A stretch of 49,450 nt of DNA from DAIDJM01 sp964250215 (GCA_964250215.1 CAXUEX010000004.1:1-49450), one strand, 5' to 3'. Positions 16,906-26,977 are shown, counted from the first letter of the stretch. The notes: generated from the letters alone by a model not told the origin. A program made the numbers and translations.

Positions 16906-18348
16906 GTGGATGAGACAATGCTGCAATTCACGCGGCGGCCGCAGCTTCCGCCGGAGAAGCGCGACACCGTGCAGCGGCGGGAGGATTTCGCCGAGATCTA
17001 CCGCGATTTTGCGGCAAAGCAGGCGGCCACACAGTCCAGCCGCTGCAGCCAGTGCGGCGTGCCGTTCTGCGCGGTGCACTGTCCGCTTGGCAACAATATT
17101 CCGGACTGGCTGAAACTGACGGCCGAGGGCCGGCTGGAGGAGGCGTATGCTGTAAGCGCGGCGACAAACAATTTTCCGGAAATCTGCGGCCGGATATGTC
17201 CACAAGACCGGCTGTGCGAAGGCAATTGCGTTATCGAGAAGGGCTTCGAGTCCGTTACGATTGGGGCGGTGGAACGGTTCATTACCGATACGGCGTTCCG
17301 TGAAGGCTGGGTGCGCCCGGCGTTGCCGCGGCAAAATCTGGCGCAGTCGGTAGGTATTGTCGGCGCGGGCCCGGCGGGGCTGGCCGCAGCCGAGGAGCTG
17401 CGGCGCCTGGGCTATGCGGTGCATGTGTACGATCGACACGATCGTGTGGGCGGCCTGTTGATCTATGGCATTCCGGGTTTCAAACTAGAGAAGCCGATCG
17501 TGTTGCGGCGCTGGTCGCTGCTGGCGGAAGCCGGCGTGCAGTTTCATTTGAACGTGGAAGTGGGTCGGGATGTTACGTTCAGCGAATTGCGAGCCCGCCA
17601 CGACGCACTGCTGATCGCCACCGGTGTGTATCGCGCGCGCGAAGCAGGCGTTCCCGGCGCTGCGCTGGACGGTGTTGTGCCGGCTTTGCAATATTTGATT
17701 GCGTCGAATCGCAAGGGATTGGGCGACGTGGTTCCGTTGTTCGATGATGGAACGTTGAACGCGGCCGGGCGCGAGGTGGTGGTGGTGGGTGGTGGCGATA
17801 CCGCGATGGACTGCGTGCGCACCGCAGTGCGGCAGGGTGCGCAATCGGTAACGTGCCTGTACCGTCGCGACCGGACCAATATGCCGGGCAGCTTCCGAGA
17901 AGTTAGGAATGCGGAGGAAGAAGGTGTGCGCTTTGCGTGGCTTGCGGCGCCGGAGGCCTTTCTGGGCGGACCTTTCGTACGCGGCGTGCGGGCGATGCGG
18001 ATGCACCTTGGATTACCGGATGCGAGCGGCCGACGATCGGTGCAGACGGTGCCGGGCAGCCGGCACACGTTGCGGGCGTCGTTGGTAATTCAGGCGCTGG
18101 GGTTCGACCCGGAGGATCTGCCCGGGCTTTGGGCGCAGGCGGGGCTGGCTGTGGGCGGGCGGGGCACGCTGCGGATAGATCGGAACGGTTTTCAGACCTC
18201 GCTGCCCGGTGTATTCGCCGCTGGCGACATCGTTCGCGGCGCGAGCCTGGTTGTTTGGGCGATCCGCGACGGTAGAGATGCGGCCGCGAAGATGCACTTG
18301 TATTTGCAACAGAACACCGCGACCGGGCTGCGCGTGGCGGCGGAGTGA
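16906..18348 (+). CDS. gltD: Glutamate synthase small subunit
   Basis: A 480-aa flavoprotein that passes electrons from NADPH to the large subunit. The N-terminal cysteine clusters for 4Fe-4S centres are CSQCGVPFCAVHCPLGNNIP and CGRICPQDRLCEGNC; the FAD motif is VGIVGAGPAGLAAAEEL; the NADPH motif is VVVVGGGDTAMDC; the C-terminal FAD contact is GVFAAGDIVRGASLVVWAIRDGRDAA. GTG 16906 is favoured over ATG 16918 because GAGGG lies 8 bases before it. It is cotranscribed with gltB, whose ATG is 4 bp past its stop; the gltD-first order is less common than gltBD. Confidence 0.95.
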   Translation: MDETMLQFTRRPQLPPEKRDTVQRREDFAEIYRDFAAKQAATQSSRCSQCGVPFCAVHCPLGNNIPDWLKLTAEGRLEEAYAVSAATNNFPEICGRICPQDRLCEGNCVIEKGFESVTIGAVERFITDTAFREGWVRPALPRQNLAQSVGIVGAGPAGLAAAEELRRLGYAVHVYDRHDRVGGLLIYGIPGFKLEKPIVLRRWSLLAEAGVQFHLNVEVGRDVTFSELRARHDALLIATGVYRAREAGVPGAALDGVVPALQYLIASNRKGLGDVVPLFDDGTLNAAGREVVVVGGGDTAMDCVRTAVRQGAQSVTCLYRRDRTNMPGSFREVRNAEEEGVRFAWLAAPEAFLGGPFVRGVRAMRMHLGLPDASGRRSVQTVPGSRHTLRASLVIQALGFDPEDLPGLWAQAGLAVGGRGTLRIDRNGFQTSLPGVFAAGDIVRGASLVVWAIRDGRDAAAKMHLYLQQNTATGLRVAAE

Positions 18349-18352
18349 TTTG

Positions 18353-21300
18353 ATGAGCAGCGAAGATTTCGTGAGCTGCTGGCGACAGAACGTGGCGCGA
18401 CTGCGGCACACCTACGCCTCTGAGATGGAGCACGATTCCTGCGGCGTGGGGTTGATCGCGGCGCTGGATGGAAAGCCGAGCCGCCGTGTGGTGGAGGCCG
18501 GTATCGAAGCCTTGCGCGCCGTTTGGCATCGCGGTGCGGTTGATGCCGATGGCAAGACCGGTGATGGAGCCGGCCTGCATGTGGAAATCCCGCAGGATTT
18601 TTTTGCAGAAGCGATCGAGCGTGGCGGCGACCGAGCCCGTGGCGGCCGGATCGCGGTGGGCATGGTTTTTCTGCCGAAAACAGATTTTTCAGCGCAGGAG
18701 CGCTGCCGCCAGATAACCGAGAGCGAGATCCTGCTGTTTGGCTATGAGATCTACGGCTGGCGGCAAGTGCCGATCGACGTTTCCGTGATCGGCGAAAAAG
18801 CGAATGCAACGCGCCCGGAGATTGAACAGATCATGATCCGCAATGCGCCGGGCAGCGACGATGCGACATTCGAGCGCGACCTCTACGTGATCCGGCGGCG
18901 TATCGAGAAGGCGGTTATAGCGGCGCAGGTCGGCGAGTTTTATATATGCTCGCTGTCCTGCCGCTCAGTGATTTACAAAGGCATGTTCCTGGCAGAAAAT
19001 TTGACGGATTTCTACCCGGATCTGATCGATTCGCGCTTCGCGAGCCGGTTCGCGATATACCATCAGCGTTACTCCACCAACACCTTTCCGACCTGGCGGC
19101 TGGCGCAGCCGTTTCGCATGCTGGCTCATAATGGCGAGATCAACACGATTTCCGGCAACACGAACTGGATGAAGAGCCATGAGACGCGGCTGGACGCGGG
19201 GCCACTGGGCGGGTTCGTAGATGATATCAAGCCGATCGTTCAGGTGGGTGGATCCGACACTGCAGTGCTGGACAACGTTTTCGAGATGCTCGTGCGCGCC
19301 GGGCGTGATGCGCCGATGGCGAAGGCGCTCATGATTCCTGCGAGCATTGGCGGGGTTGGCGAAATGGACCCGGCGTGGGCGGAGATGTTCCTTTACTGCA
19401 ACTCTGTGATGGAACCCTGGGACGGTCCGGCGGCAATCTGTGCCACGGACGGACGCTGGGTGATTGCCGGAATGGACCGCAACGGATTGCGGCCGCTGCG
19501 CTATGCTGTGACCACCGATGGGCTGCTAATCGTAGGCTCCGAAACCGGCATGGTGGCTCTGGAGGAAAGCGCGATAGTGGAGAAGGGGCGCGTTGGGCCC
19601 GGCGAGACGATCGCGGTGGATCTTGATGCGCCCGAATTGCTGAAGCCAGCGGCGCTGCTAGATCTTTTGGCGGGACGGCAGCCTTTTGCCGAATGGACGG
19701 CGAGAGTGCGTAAAATCGATCACATCGTAAAAACCGACGCGCCCGAGCCGGTGCGCTATACCGGCGAGACGCTGCGTCGACGGCAGCTTGCCGTAGGTAT
19801 GACGCTGGAGGAACTCGAAGCGATCCTGCATCCGATGGTAGCCGATGCGACGGAAGCCGTGGGCAGCATGGGCGACGATGCGCCCTTGGCCGTGCTATCC
19901 GGCCAGTATCGCGCGCTGCACCACTACTTCCGGCAGAATTTCTCGCAGGTGACGAATCCGCCGATCGACAGCTTGCGCGAGAAGAGCGTGATGACGCTGA
20001 AGACACGGCTCGGCAACCTCGGAAATGTGATGGACGAGACTGCGAGCCAGTGCGATCTGCTGCAACTGGAAAGTCCGGTTCTGTCCACAGCAGAATTTGA
20101 TGCGATGTTGCTGACGATGGGGAATTCGGCGGTTCGCGTGGACTGCACGTATCCGGTCGTGGAACGTGAGGCCGGACTGCGTCGTGCTATCGAGCGCGTG
20201 CGGGCGGAGGCGGAGCAGGGGGTGCGCGAAGGATGCACGCATGTGGTTCTAAGTGATGAGGCGCAAGGGCCGGAGCACGTTGGCATACCGATGATTATGG
20301 CGACGGCTGCAGTGCATACGCATCTGGTGCGCAGCAGCCTACGTACGTTCACGAGTCTGAACGTGCGCAGTGCGGATTGCACGGATGTGCACGCATTTGC
20401 GGTGCTGATCGGCGCGGGGGCGACTACCGTGAACGCCTATCTGGCGCAGGAGAGCATTGCCGACCGGCATCGCCGGTCGCTGTTTGGTCCGCTGTCGTTG
20501 AAGGAGGCCGTGGGGAGATACAAGGCTGCCGTCGATAAAGGACTGCTTAAAATAATGTCGAAGATGGGGATTTCGGTGATTTCCTCGTATCGCGGCGGTT
20601 ACAATTTCGAGGCGATCGGACTTTCGCGCGCGTTGGTTGCCGAGTTCTTCCCCGGTATGCAGTCACGGATTTCGGGTATTGGGCTTTCAGGCATTGCACA
20701 GCGGCTGCTAGCGTTGCATCATACTGCCTGGCGCGAAGATTTGCTGACGTTGCCGGTTGGAGGGCTGTATAAGCTGCGCCGGCGCGGCGAAGCGCACGCG
20801 TATGACGGTGGATTGATTCACCTGCTGCAGAGCGCGGTAGCAAGCGACAGTTACCAGATTTACCGGCGATATACCGAGGCTGTGCGGCAGTCGCCGCCGG
20901 TCACGTTACGCGATCTGCTGGATTTCCGGCGGGAGAACTGCAGCAGGGTGCCGGTGGATGAAGTAGAGAGCATCACCGAAATCCGCAAACGGCTCGTGGC
21001 GCCCGGCATATCGCTCGGTGCGCTCAGTCCGGAGGCGCACGAGACGCTCTCGATTGCGATGAATCGAATCGGCGCGCGGTCAGACAGTGGCGAAGGCGGT
21101 GAGGACGCGGCGCGGGCTAAGCCGCGGCCGAATGGCGACAACGCATCTTCGGCGATCAAGCAGATTGCTTCGGGGCGGTTCGGGGTGACTGCGGAATACT
21201 TGAACCACTGCCGAGAAATCGAGATCAAGATGGCGCAGGGCGCGAAGCCCGGTGAGGGCGGGCAGCTTCCGGGCTTCAAGGTGACGGAGCTGATCGCGAC

Positions 21301-22873
21301 ACTGCGCCATTCGACACCAGGTGTAATGCTGATCAGCCCGCCACCGCATCACGACATTTACTCCATAGAGGACTTAGCCCAGCTCATCTACGATCTAAAG
21401 CAGATTAACCCCGACGCGGATGTGTGCGTAAAGCTGGTGGCGCGGTCGGGCATCGGCACCATCGCCGCGGGGGTGGCGAAGGCCATGGCCGACACGATTC
21501 TGATTTCGGGCCATGCCGGCGGTACTGGGGCCTCGCCGCAAAGTTCGATCCGCTATGCCGGCCTGCCCTGGGAAATGGGGGTTTCGGAAGCGCATCAGAT
21601 TTTGACGCTCAACCGGCTGCGCCACCGAGTAAGGCTGCGTGTGGACGGCGGGATCAAGACGGGCAGGGATGTGGTGATTGCAGCCATGCTCGGGGCCGAA
21701 GAGTTCGGCATCGGCACAGCCTCGCTGGTGGCGATGGGCTGCATTATGGTTCGACAATGCCACTCCAACACCTGCCCGGTTGGTGTTTGCACCCAGGACG
21801 AGGCGTTGCGCACGAAATTCGAGGGTACGCCGGAAAAGGTGATCAATCTTTTCTCCTTCGTGGCGGAAGAAGTCCGTGGCATTCTGGCGGACCTCGGTTT
21901 CCGGCGGCTTGAGGATATCGTAGGCCGCAGCGATTTATTGCAACAGGTAAGCCGCGGCTCCGAGCTGCTCGACGATCTCGATCTCAACCCAATCCTGGCG
22001 CAGGCGGATGCCGGGCCACACGCGCGGCACTGCACCCGTATTGGTCGAAACGAGGTTCCGGACACTCTCGATGCACAAATGTTGCAGGATGCCCGACCGC
22101 TGTTCGACCGCCGCGAGAAGATGCAGTTGCAGTATAGCATCCGCAACACGCACCGGGCTATAGGGACACGACTCTCCTCGCAAATTGTACGGCAGTTCGG
22201 CATGGGAGGGTTGCTACCGGGTCATCTGACGATCCGGCTGCGAGGTTCGGCCGGACAGTCGCTCGGTGCGTTCGCGGTGCAGGGCGTGCGCATCGAGCTC
22301 ATGGGAGACGCGAACGATTATGTTGGCAAAGGGCTGTCGGGGGCGACGATCGTGTTGCGTCTGCCGCCGAGTTCGCTTTTGCAGACGCAGGAAAATGTCA
22401 TTCTTGGCAATACCTGCCTATACGGCGCAACGTCCGGGCGGCTATTCGCCGCCGGACAGGCCGGGGAGCGGTTCGCGGTTCGCAACTCCGGGGCGGTTTC
22501 AGTAATTGAAGGTTGCGGCACGAACGGTTGCGAGTACATGACCGGCGGCACGGTGGTTTCGCTGGGGCCCGTAGGAGCTAATTTTGGTGCCGGGTTCACT
22601 GGCGGAATGGCGTTCGTTTACGACCCGGACGATAATTTTGCGAGCCGGGTTAATCCGGAGACCGTGCAGTGGCAACGGATCGCTTCGGCTCATTGGGAGG
22701 CGGAACTGCGGGCGTTCATCGAGGAACATGTGCGGGAGACGAGCAGCGCCTTTGCCTTTCGGCTGCTGCACGACTGGGCCGGAACCCGGGAGCGATTCTG
22801 GCAGATTGTTCCGAAAGGCTACGAACGGCATCTGCCGATCGCGCTGGACGATCGGCAAGCCTTACGGGCGTGA
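18353..22873 (+). CDS. gltB: Glutamate synthase large subunit
   Basis: A 1506-aa NADPH-dependent glutamate synthase alpha subunit, forming two glutamates from glutamine and 2-oxoglutarate. The class II amidotransferase nucleophile is C30 in EHDSCGVGL, so ~29 residues are a propeptide expected to be removed. The central domain, the FMN-binding synthase domain (HHDIYSIEDLAQLIYDL, GHAGGTGASPQSSI) and the 3Fe-4S cluster CIMVRQCHSNTCPVGVC are all present; the C-terminal beta-helix contains LGNTCLYGATSGRLFAAGQ. Its last 12 bp overlap the 3' end of the convergent fdsD-like gene. Together with gltD it is the main ammonia-assimilation route. Confidence 0.96.
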   Translation: MSSEDFVSCWRQNVARLRHTYASEMEHDSCGVGLIAALDGKPSRRVVEAGIEALRAVWHRGAVDADGKTGDGAGLHVEIPQDFFAEAIERGGDRARGGRIAVGMVFLPKTDFSAQERCRQITESEILLFGYEIYGWRQVPIDVSVIGEKANATRPEIEQIMIRNAPGSDDATFERDLYVIRRRIEKAVIAAQVGEFYICSLSCRSVIYKGMFLAENLTDFYPDLIDSRFASRFAIYHQRYSTNTFPTWRLAQPFRMLAHNGEINTISGNTNWMKSHETRLDAGPLGGFVDDIKPIVQVGGSDTAVLDNVFEMLVRAGRDAPMAKALMIPASIGGVGEMDPAWAEMFLYCNSVMEPWDGPAAICATDGRWVIAGMDRNGLRPLRYAVTTDGLLIVGSETGMVALEESAIVEKGRVGPGETIAVDLDAPELLKPAALLDLLAGRQPFAEWTARVRKIDHIVKTDAPEPVRYTGETLRRRQLAVGMTLEELEAILHPMVADATEAVGSMGDDAPLAVLSGQYRALHHYFRQNFSQVTNPPIDSLREKSVMTLKTRLGNLGNVMDETASQCDLLQLESPVLSTAEFDAMLLTMGNSAVRVDCTYPVVEREAGLRRAIERVRAEAEQGVREGCTHVVLSDEAQGPEHVGIPMIMATAAVHTHLVRSSLRTFTSLNVRSADCTDVHAFAVLIGAGATTVNAYLAQESIADRHRRSLFGPLSLKEAVGRYKAAVDKGLLKIMSKMGISVISSYRGGYNFEAIGLSRALVAEFFPGMQSRISGIGLSGIAQRLLALHHTAWREDLLTLPVGGLYKLRRRGEAHAYDGGLIHLLQSAVASDSYQIYRRYTEAVRQSPPVTLRDLLDFRRENCSRVPVDEVESITEIRKRLVAPGISLGALSPEAHETLSIAMNRIGARSDSGEGGEDAARAKPRPNGDNASSAIKQIASGRFGVTAEYLNHCREIEIKMAQGAKPGEGGQLPGFKVTELIATLRHSTPGVMLISPPPHHDIYSIEDLAQLIYDLKQINPDADVCVKLVARSGIGTIAAGVAKAMADTILISGHAGGTGASPQSSIRYAGLPWEMGVSEAHQILTLNRLRHRVRLRVDGGIKTGRDVVIAAMLGAEEFGIGTASLVAMGCIMVRQCHSNTCPVGVCTQDEALRTKFEGTPEKVINLFSFVAEEVRGILADLGFRRLEDIVGRSDLLQQVSRGSELLDDLDLNPILAQADAGPHARHCTRIGRNEVPDTLDAQMLQDARPLFDRREKMQLQYSIRNTHRAIGTRLSSQIVRQFGMGGLLPGHLTIRLRGSAGQSLGAFAVQGVRIELMGDANDYVGKGLSGATIVLRLPPSSLLQTQENVILGNTCLYGATSGRLFAAGQAGERFAVRNSGAVSVIEGCGTNGCEYMTGGTVVSLGPVGANFGAGFTGGMAFVYDPDDNFASRVNPETVQWQRIASAHWEAELRAFIEEHVRETSSAFAFRLLHDWAGTRERFWQIVPKGYERHLPIALDDRQALRA

Positions 22874-23086
22874 TGCGGGCAGTTCGAGCGTTAGGATTGC
22901 CTGACGCGCGTTGGCATCGAGCCCCTGGCCGCCGGCTAGCAGATAGGCCCTGATTTGGGACCGCATTCGGGGCTCCCAGAACTTCTGCAAGTGAAGGGCA
23001 ATTTCGGCGATTGCCGCGTCTTCAGGCTTGCGGCGATGGAAGGTGGCAACCTGATTTGCCATCGATACGAGCTTGGCGGTGTCCAT
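22862..23086 (-). CDS. fdsD: Formate dehydrogenase delta subunit-like protein (FdsD family), orphan
   Basis: A 74-aa protein matching FdsD: KLVSMANQVATFHRRKPEDA, then HLQKFWEPRMRSQIRAYLLAG and GGQGLDANARQAI. In NAD-dependent molybdenum formate dehydrogenases FdsD is a small accessory subunit coded with fdsGBAC. None of those partners is in this window. The ATG at 23086 has AGGGA about 9 bases upstream. Its tail overlaps gltB by 12 bp on the opposite strand. Either the other fds genes are elsewhere or the protein serves another molybdoenzyme. Confidence 0.82.
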   Translation of the reverse strand: MDTAKLVSMANQVATFHRRKPEDAAIAEIALHLQKFWEPRMRSQIRAYLLAGGQGLDANARQAILTLELPASRP

Positions 23087-23157
23087 GCGTTCACTTCCCT
23101 TCGCGCGACCCTCCGCGGCGTTGCGGCGGTGCCGGCTGGCGTGCCAGAAGCGGCGGC

Positions 23158-23826
23158 ATGCGCATCCTCTACCATCTACCGCTCTCGCCGTATTCGCGGA
23201 AGATCAGGCTCGTGCTTTCGGAGCGGCGGCTGCCGTTCGAGTTGAAGCTTGAGAAAGTATGGGAGCGGCGTCCTGCGTATTTGCAGTTGAACCCCGCCGG
23301 CACGGTGCCGACGCTGGTGGAGGAGAGCGGGCTGGTGATTCCGGACTCCGGCGTGATTTGCGAATACCTGGAGGAGGCTTATCCCGACACGGCGCTAATG
23401 GGACGGACGCTTGCCGAACGCGTGGAGGTGCGGCGGGTTGTGGCCTGGTTGGATGGACAATTCGCGGCGGAGGTGACCCGCAATCTGATTGGCGAGAAGT
23501 TCATGAAGCGTCTGTTCGGTCGCGGTGGCCCGGATGCCACGGCGCTGCGCGCCGGGTATGCTAATCTGAAAATCCATTTGCAGTATGTTGGCTGGCTGGC
23601 GGAAACACGGAAGTGGCTTGCAGGAAGCTCTCTTTCGTTGGCGGATTTTGCCGCGGCGGGACATCTCTCGGCGCTGGATTTCGCGGGCGAAGTGGATTGG
23701 TCGGTCAGCGTAGCGGCTCGCGAATGGTATGCTCGGATGAAATCGCGGCCGTGCTTCCGGCCGTTGTTGCTGGATCGCGTGGCTGGCATCGAACCGCCCA
23801 AGCATTATGCGGACCTGGATTTTTGA
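23158..23826 (+). CDS. Glutathione S-transferase family protein
   Basis: A 222-aa GST. The thioredoxin-fold N-domain reads RILYHLPLSPYSRKIRLVLS, then LNPAGTVPTLVEESG with the cis-proline and IPDSGVICEYLEEAYP holding the glutathione gamma-Glu site (D-S). The helical C-domain contains SLSLADFAAAGHLSALDF, the N-capping box of GSTs. A serine or tyrosine near SPYSRK is the likely catalytic residue. Substrate is unknown. The start at 23158 is only 71 bp from the divergent fdsD start, so the two probably share a promoter region. Confidence 0.9.
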   Translation: MRILYHLPLSPYSRKIRLVLSERRLPFELKLEKVWERRPAYLQLNPAGTVPTLVEESGLVIPDSGVICEYLEEAYPDTALMGRTLAERVEVRRVVAWLDGQFAAEVTRNLIGEKFMKRLFGRGGPDATALRAGYANLKIHLQYVGWLAETRKWLAGSSLSLADFAAAGHLSALDFAGEVDWSVSVAAREWYARMKSRPCFRPLLLDRVAGIEPPKHYADLDF

Positions 23827-23873
23827 GGCTGCTTTCGCAATGAACGCATAAGAATACTGGCGCGGACGTGAGC

Positions 23874-25031
23874 CTACAACATCGAGCCGCGGATGCCGGC
23901 CACCTCGTTCGGTTTGAAAACAGCGCTGAAGTGCTGGAAGAAAACTCGGTCTTCGGCGACCTTCGCCCGCATTCCGGCTCTCTGTTCGGCATCAAGGTCC
24001 TCGCGACGGAGAAGGGGAGGCGCTGCATTCATCGGTTCGGCGGGTTCGCAGCCAAGAGCCGTGTGCACCCACTCGGTGAGGCGCGCAAAACCGACGAGCG
24101 TGATGCCCGCGATGCGGCAATGTTCCTGCGCCGTAGCTGCCGTTCCGTCGCCGAGCGCGGTGCAGATCGGATCGCGCAGATCGAGCTGGGCGAGGATGCG
24201 TTGCGTGACCATCTTCCAGCCAGCACGATCACCGCGCGGCGGCAGCGCGCCGAGGCGCTGGCGCCATTGCGCAGGTTGGGAACCGGCCTGGGTGCTGGAG
24301 TTGCTGCTTTCGTTGCTGTCTTGTAGTGTCTTGGCCAGGGCGTTTGCCTGGCTGATCAGGATGTCCTCGGGGTCTCGCAGCACTGCGAAGATGAGGTCGG
24401 TTAGGCGATACGCGGGCGGATCGAAGTTCCAGTCGAGTGTGTCGGGCGCGAGTGGGCGGCATTTGACCGGAAAGAGCCAGGGTTCGGCGCGATCGGTGCT
24501 CATGAACACCGTGCTGGCGATAGGGAACCGGTGCAAGGCGGCGCCGAGGCTGGTGAGCAGCGCGGCGAGGTCCATCTCTTCGGCTACGCCGAGATTGAGC
24601 GGCAGGACGGGATGAGAAGAGGGGGCGATCGCGTCGATATAGGCATTGGCCGAGCGCGCTATTCGCACATGGACCAGGCGTTTGCGTTCCGGAAAGGCAT
24701 CGAGTAGGCGGCGTGTGAAGCCTCGGCGGAATTCGCGGGTGAGCAGCATTTGACGCAAATGCTGTCGCGGATTGTAGGGTGTGGGGAGTTCGGCGAGTTC
24801 GGTTCGGGTGGGCCATCGCCCCAGGGTGGTGAACACCAGGCCGGCGGGTTCCGCCTGCTTGAGGCCGACCCCGCGAATAAGGCTTTCGAAGGAGATGTGC
24901 TGGCCCTGCGCGGCGATGAGATCGAACAAGTCGCGGGGTCGGCTGGGCAAGGGCCGGACGAACGTTATCATGCGCTTTTCGTCGCGGCGCTTGGCACCTT
25001 CGCCGACGAGCTTTTCGATCAGATAAGCCAC
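23874..25031 (-). CDS. Hypothetical protein, 385 aa, faint sulfotransferase-like features
   Basis: I do not firmly recognise this protein. It has a N-terminal segment typical of a cytosolic protein (ITFVRPLPSRPRDLFDLIAAQG), a central KRLVHVRIARSANAYID that resembles, in a degenerate form, the HIPKTAGT phosphosulfate-binding loop of sulfotransferases, then a helical part and a Ser/Gln-rich linker (SNESSNSSTQAG) before a C-terminal domain with DRVFFQHFSAVF. The GTG at 25031 is preferred over ATG 24971 because GGGGAG lies 6 bases upstream. It is divergent from fabD with a 77-bp spacer. Confidence 0.5.
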   Translation of the reverse strand: MAYLIEKLVGEGAKRRDEKRMITFVRPLPSRPRDLFDLIAAQGQHISFESLIRGVGLKQAEPAGLVFTTLGRWPTRTELAELPTPYNPRQHLRQMLLTREFRRGFTRRLLDAFPERKRLVHVRIARSANAYIDAIAPSSHPVLPLNLGVAEEMDLAALLTSLGAALHRFPIASTVFMSTDRAEPWLFPVKCRPLAPDTLDWNFDPPAYRLTDLIFAVLRDPEDILISQANALAKTLQDSNESSNSSTQAGSQPAQWRQRLGALPPRGDRAGWKMVTQRILAQLDLRDPICTALGDGTAATAQEHCRIAGITLVGFARLTEWVHTALGCEPAEPMNAAPPLLRREDLDAEQRAGMRAKVAEDRVFFQHFSAVFKPNEVAGIRGSML

Positions 25032-25108
25032 AGCATCTCCCCGGCCGTTCGATTGACAGTCCCGGAGGCAGGCGATACCGGCGCGCCTTTCCAGCCGGGA
25101 AGCGTTCC

Positions 25109-26080
25109 ATGCCAGTATATGCCTTCATCTTCCCTGGCCAGGGCAGCCAGAGCGTGGGCATGGGGCGCGATTTGGCAGCGAGCTTCGCGGCGGCGCGCGA
25201 GGTATTTCAGGAGGTGGACGATGTGCTGGGGCAGAACCTCTCGAAGCTGATGTTCGAGGGGCCGGCTGACGAACTGACGTTGACCCAGAATGCGCAGCCG
25301 GCGCTGATGGCGGTTTCTCTGGCGGTGACGCGAGTGCTGGCCCGGCATGGGGGGATCCGCGTTGTCGAGCGTGCGGCCCTGGTGGCGGGTCATTCGTTGG
25401 GCGAGTACAGCGCGCTTGCGGCGGCCGAGGCGATCGGCCTGGCTGAAGTGGCGCGATTGTTGCGGCGGCGGGGGCAGGCGATGCAGGCGGCGGTGGCGCC
25501 GGGCGAAGGTGCCATGGCGGCGTTGCTGGGGGTGGAAATGGCGGCGGCCGAGGCGATCTGCCGGGACGCGGCGATGCTGAAACGGGAAGGCGAGCCCGAT
25601 CTGCGACAGGTGGTGGCGCCGGCGAACGACAATGGCGGCGGTCAGGTGGTGATCAGCGGCCATCGCGAAGCGGTAGAACGCGCGCTGGATTTGGCGCGCG
25701 CTCGGGGGGTGAAACGGGCGATGCTGCTACCGGTATCTGCACCGTTCCACTGCGAACTGATGGCGCCGGCAGCCGAGGCGATGGCGCGCGAGCTGGCCGA
25801 GACCGAAATTCGGCCGCCGGCCGTGCCGTTGGTGGCGAACGTGACGGCCGCGAAAGCCACAGCGCCGGAGGAGATTCGCCGTTTGTTGGTGGCGCAGGTG
25901 ACGGGCGCGGTGCGGTGGCGTGAATCCGTCCAAGCCTGCGCCGTCATGGGGGTGGACCGGTTTGTCGAACTTGGCGCCGGACGCGTGCTTACCGGGCTGG
26001 TGAAGCGGATTTTGCCGGAGGCAGTAGCGCATTCGGCAGCGAATCCGGCCGAAATCGAACAGCTTGCAAAGGCGATGTGA
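25109..26080 (+). CDS. fabD: Malonyl-CoA:ACP transacylase
   Basis: A 323-aa enzyme that moves malonyl from CoA to acyl carrier protein. The start MPVYAFIFPGQGSQSVGMG is typical. The nucleophile is S96 in GHSLGEYSA and the partner histidine is H214 in SAPFHCELM; FVELGAGRVLTGL marks the C-terminus. First gene of fabD-fabG-acpP-fabF; its TGA overlaps the fabG ATG by 1 bp, indicating coupled translation. Confidence 0.96.
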   Translation: MPVYAFIFPGQGSQSVGMGRDLAASFAAAREVFQEVDDVLGQNLSKLMFEGPADELTLTQNAQPALMAVSLAVTRVLARHGGIRVVERAALVAGHSLGEYSALAAAEAIGLAEVARLLRRRGQAMQAAVAPGEGAMAALLGVEMAAAEAICRDAAMLKREGEPDLRQVVAPANDNGGGQVVISGHREAVERALDLARARGVKRAMLLPVSAPFHCELMAPAAEAMARELAETEIRPPAVPLVANVTAAKATAPEEIRRLLVAQVTGAVRWRESVQACAVMGVDRFVELGAGRVLTGLVKRILPEAVAHSAANPAEIEQLAKAM

Positions 26081-26817
26081 TGTTCGAGCTGGCGGGAAAG
26101 ACGGCGCTGGTGACGGGCGCCTCGGGTGGGATAGGGGGGGCAATCGCGCGGGGTTTGCATGCGCAAGGCGCGACCGTTTGCCTTTCGGGCACGCGAGCGG
26201 AGGCATTGCAGGGGTTGGCCGAGGAGCTGGGTGAGCGGGCGCATGTGTGCCCTGCCGATCTGCGCGACCCGGGGGCAGCCGATGGCCTGATCGCGGCCGC
26301 GGAATCGGCGGGAGGCCCGCTTTCGATTCTGGTAAACAATGCCGGCTTCACGCGTGACGGGCTGGCGCTGCGGATGAAGGACGAGGACTGGCAGGCGGTT
26401 CTGGACCTGGATCTTTCCGCACCATTCCGGCTGGCGCGGGCGGCGCTGCGTGGCATGTTGCGGCGCCGAGCCGGCCGGATTGTGCAGATTTCCAGCGTGG
26501 TGGGCGCCACTGGCAATCCGGGGCAGGCGAATTATGCGGCAGCCAAGGCAGGGCTGTTCGGCATGAGCAAGGCTTTGGCGCAGGAGGTGGGCAGCCGTGG
26601 CATTACGGTGAACGTGGTGGCGCCCGGTTTTGTGCAGACTGCCATGACCGATGCGCTGCCTGACGCGCAGCGGGCGCGTCTGCTGGAGGCGATCCCGCTG
26701 GGGCGAATGGGGCGACCTGAGGACGTGGCGGCTTGCGTTGTATTTCTGGCCAGCGACGAGGCGGGCTGGATGACCGGCGCCACGCTGCATGTGAACGGCG
26801 GGATGGCCATGCTCTAA
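26080..26817 (+). CDS. fabG: 3-oxoacyl-ACP reductase
   Basis: A 245-aa NADPH-dependent SDR for the first reduction in fatty-acid elongation. Motifs: TGASGGIGGAIARGL (cofactor), NNAG in ILVNNAGFTRDGLALRMKD, and the catalytic S...YxxxK in QISSVVGATGNPGQANYAAAKAG; the C-terminal tetramer contact ends TLHVNGGMAML. Start ATG 26080 overlaps the fabD stop. The location between fabD and acpP sets it apart from phaB upstream. Confidence 0.95.
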   Translation: MFELAGKTALVTGASGGIGGAIARGLHAQGATVCLSGTRAEALQGLAEELGERAHVCPADLRDPGAADGLIAAAESAGGPLSILVNNAGFTRDGLALRMKDEDWQAVLDLDLSAPFRLARAALRGMLRRRAGRIVQISSVVGATGNPGQANYAAAKAGLFGMSKALAQEVGSRGITVNVVAPGFVQTAMTDALPDAQRARLLEAIPLGRMGRPEDVAACVVFLASDEAGWMTGATLHVNGGMAML

Positions 26818-26977
26818 TTCGGCTTCGAGGTTTCGCGGCGTCGGCGGTCGGCTTTGCGGTGCGGTGGAGACGTGCTAAGCGCCGCAGCACTCTTTCCGGG
26901 GCGCGGGTGCGCGCGGCCATGCGTCTGCCCCAAGGACAGTCGAGCAATGGAACATGGCAGACGAGGGTTCAGGACCG

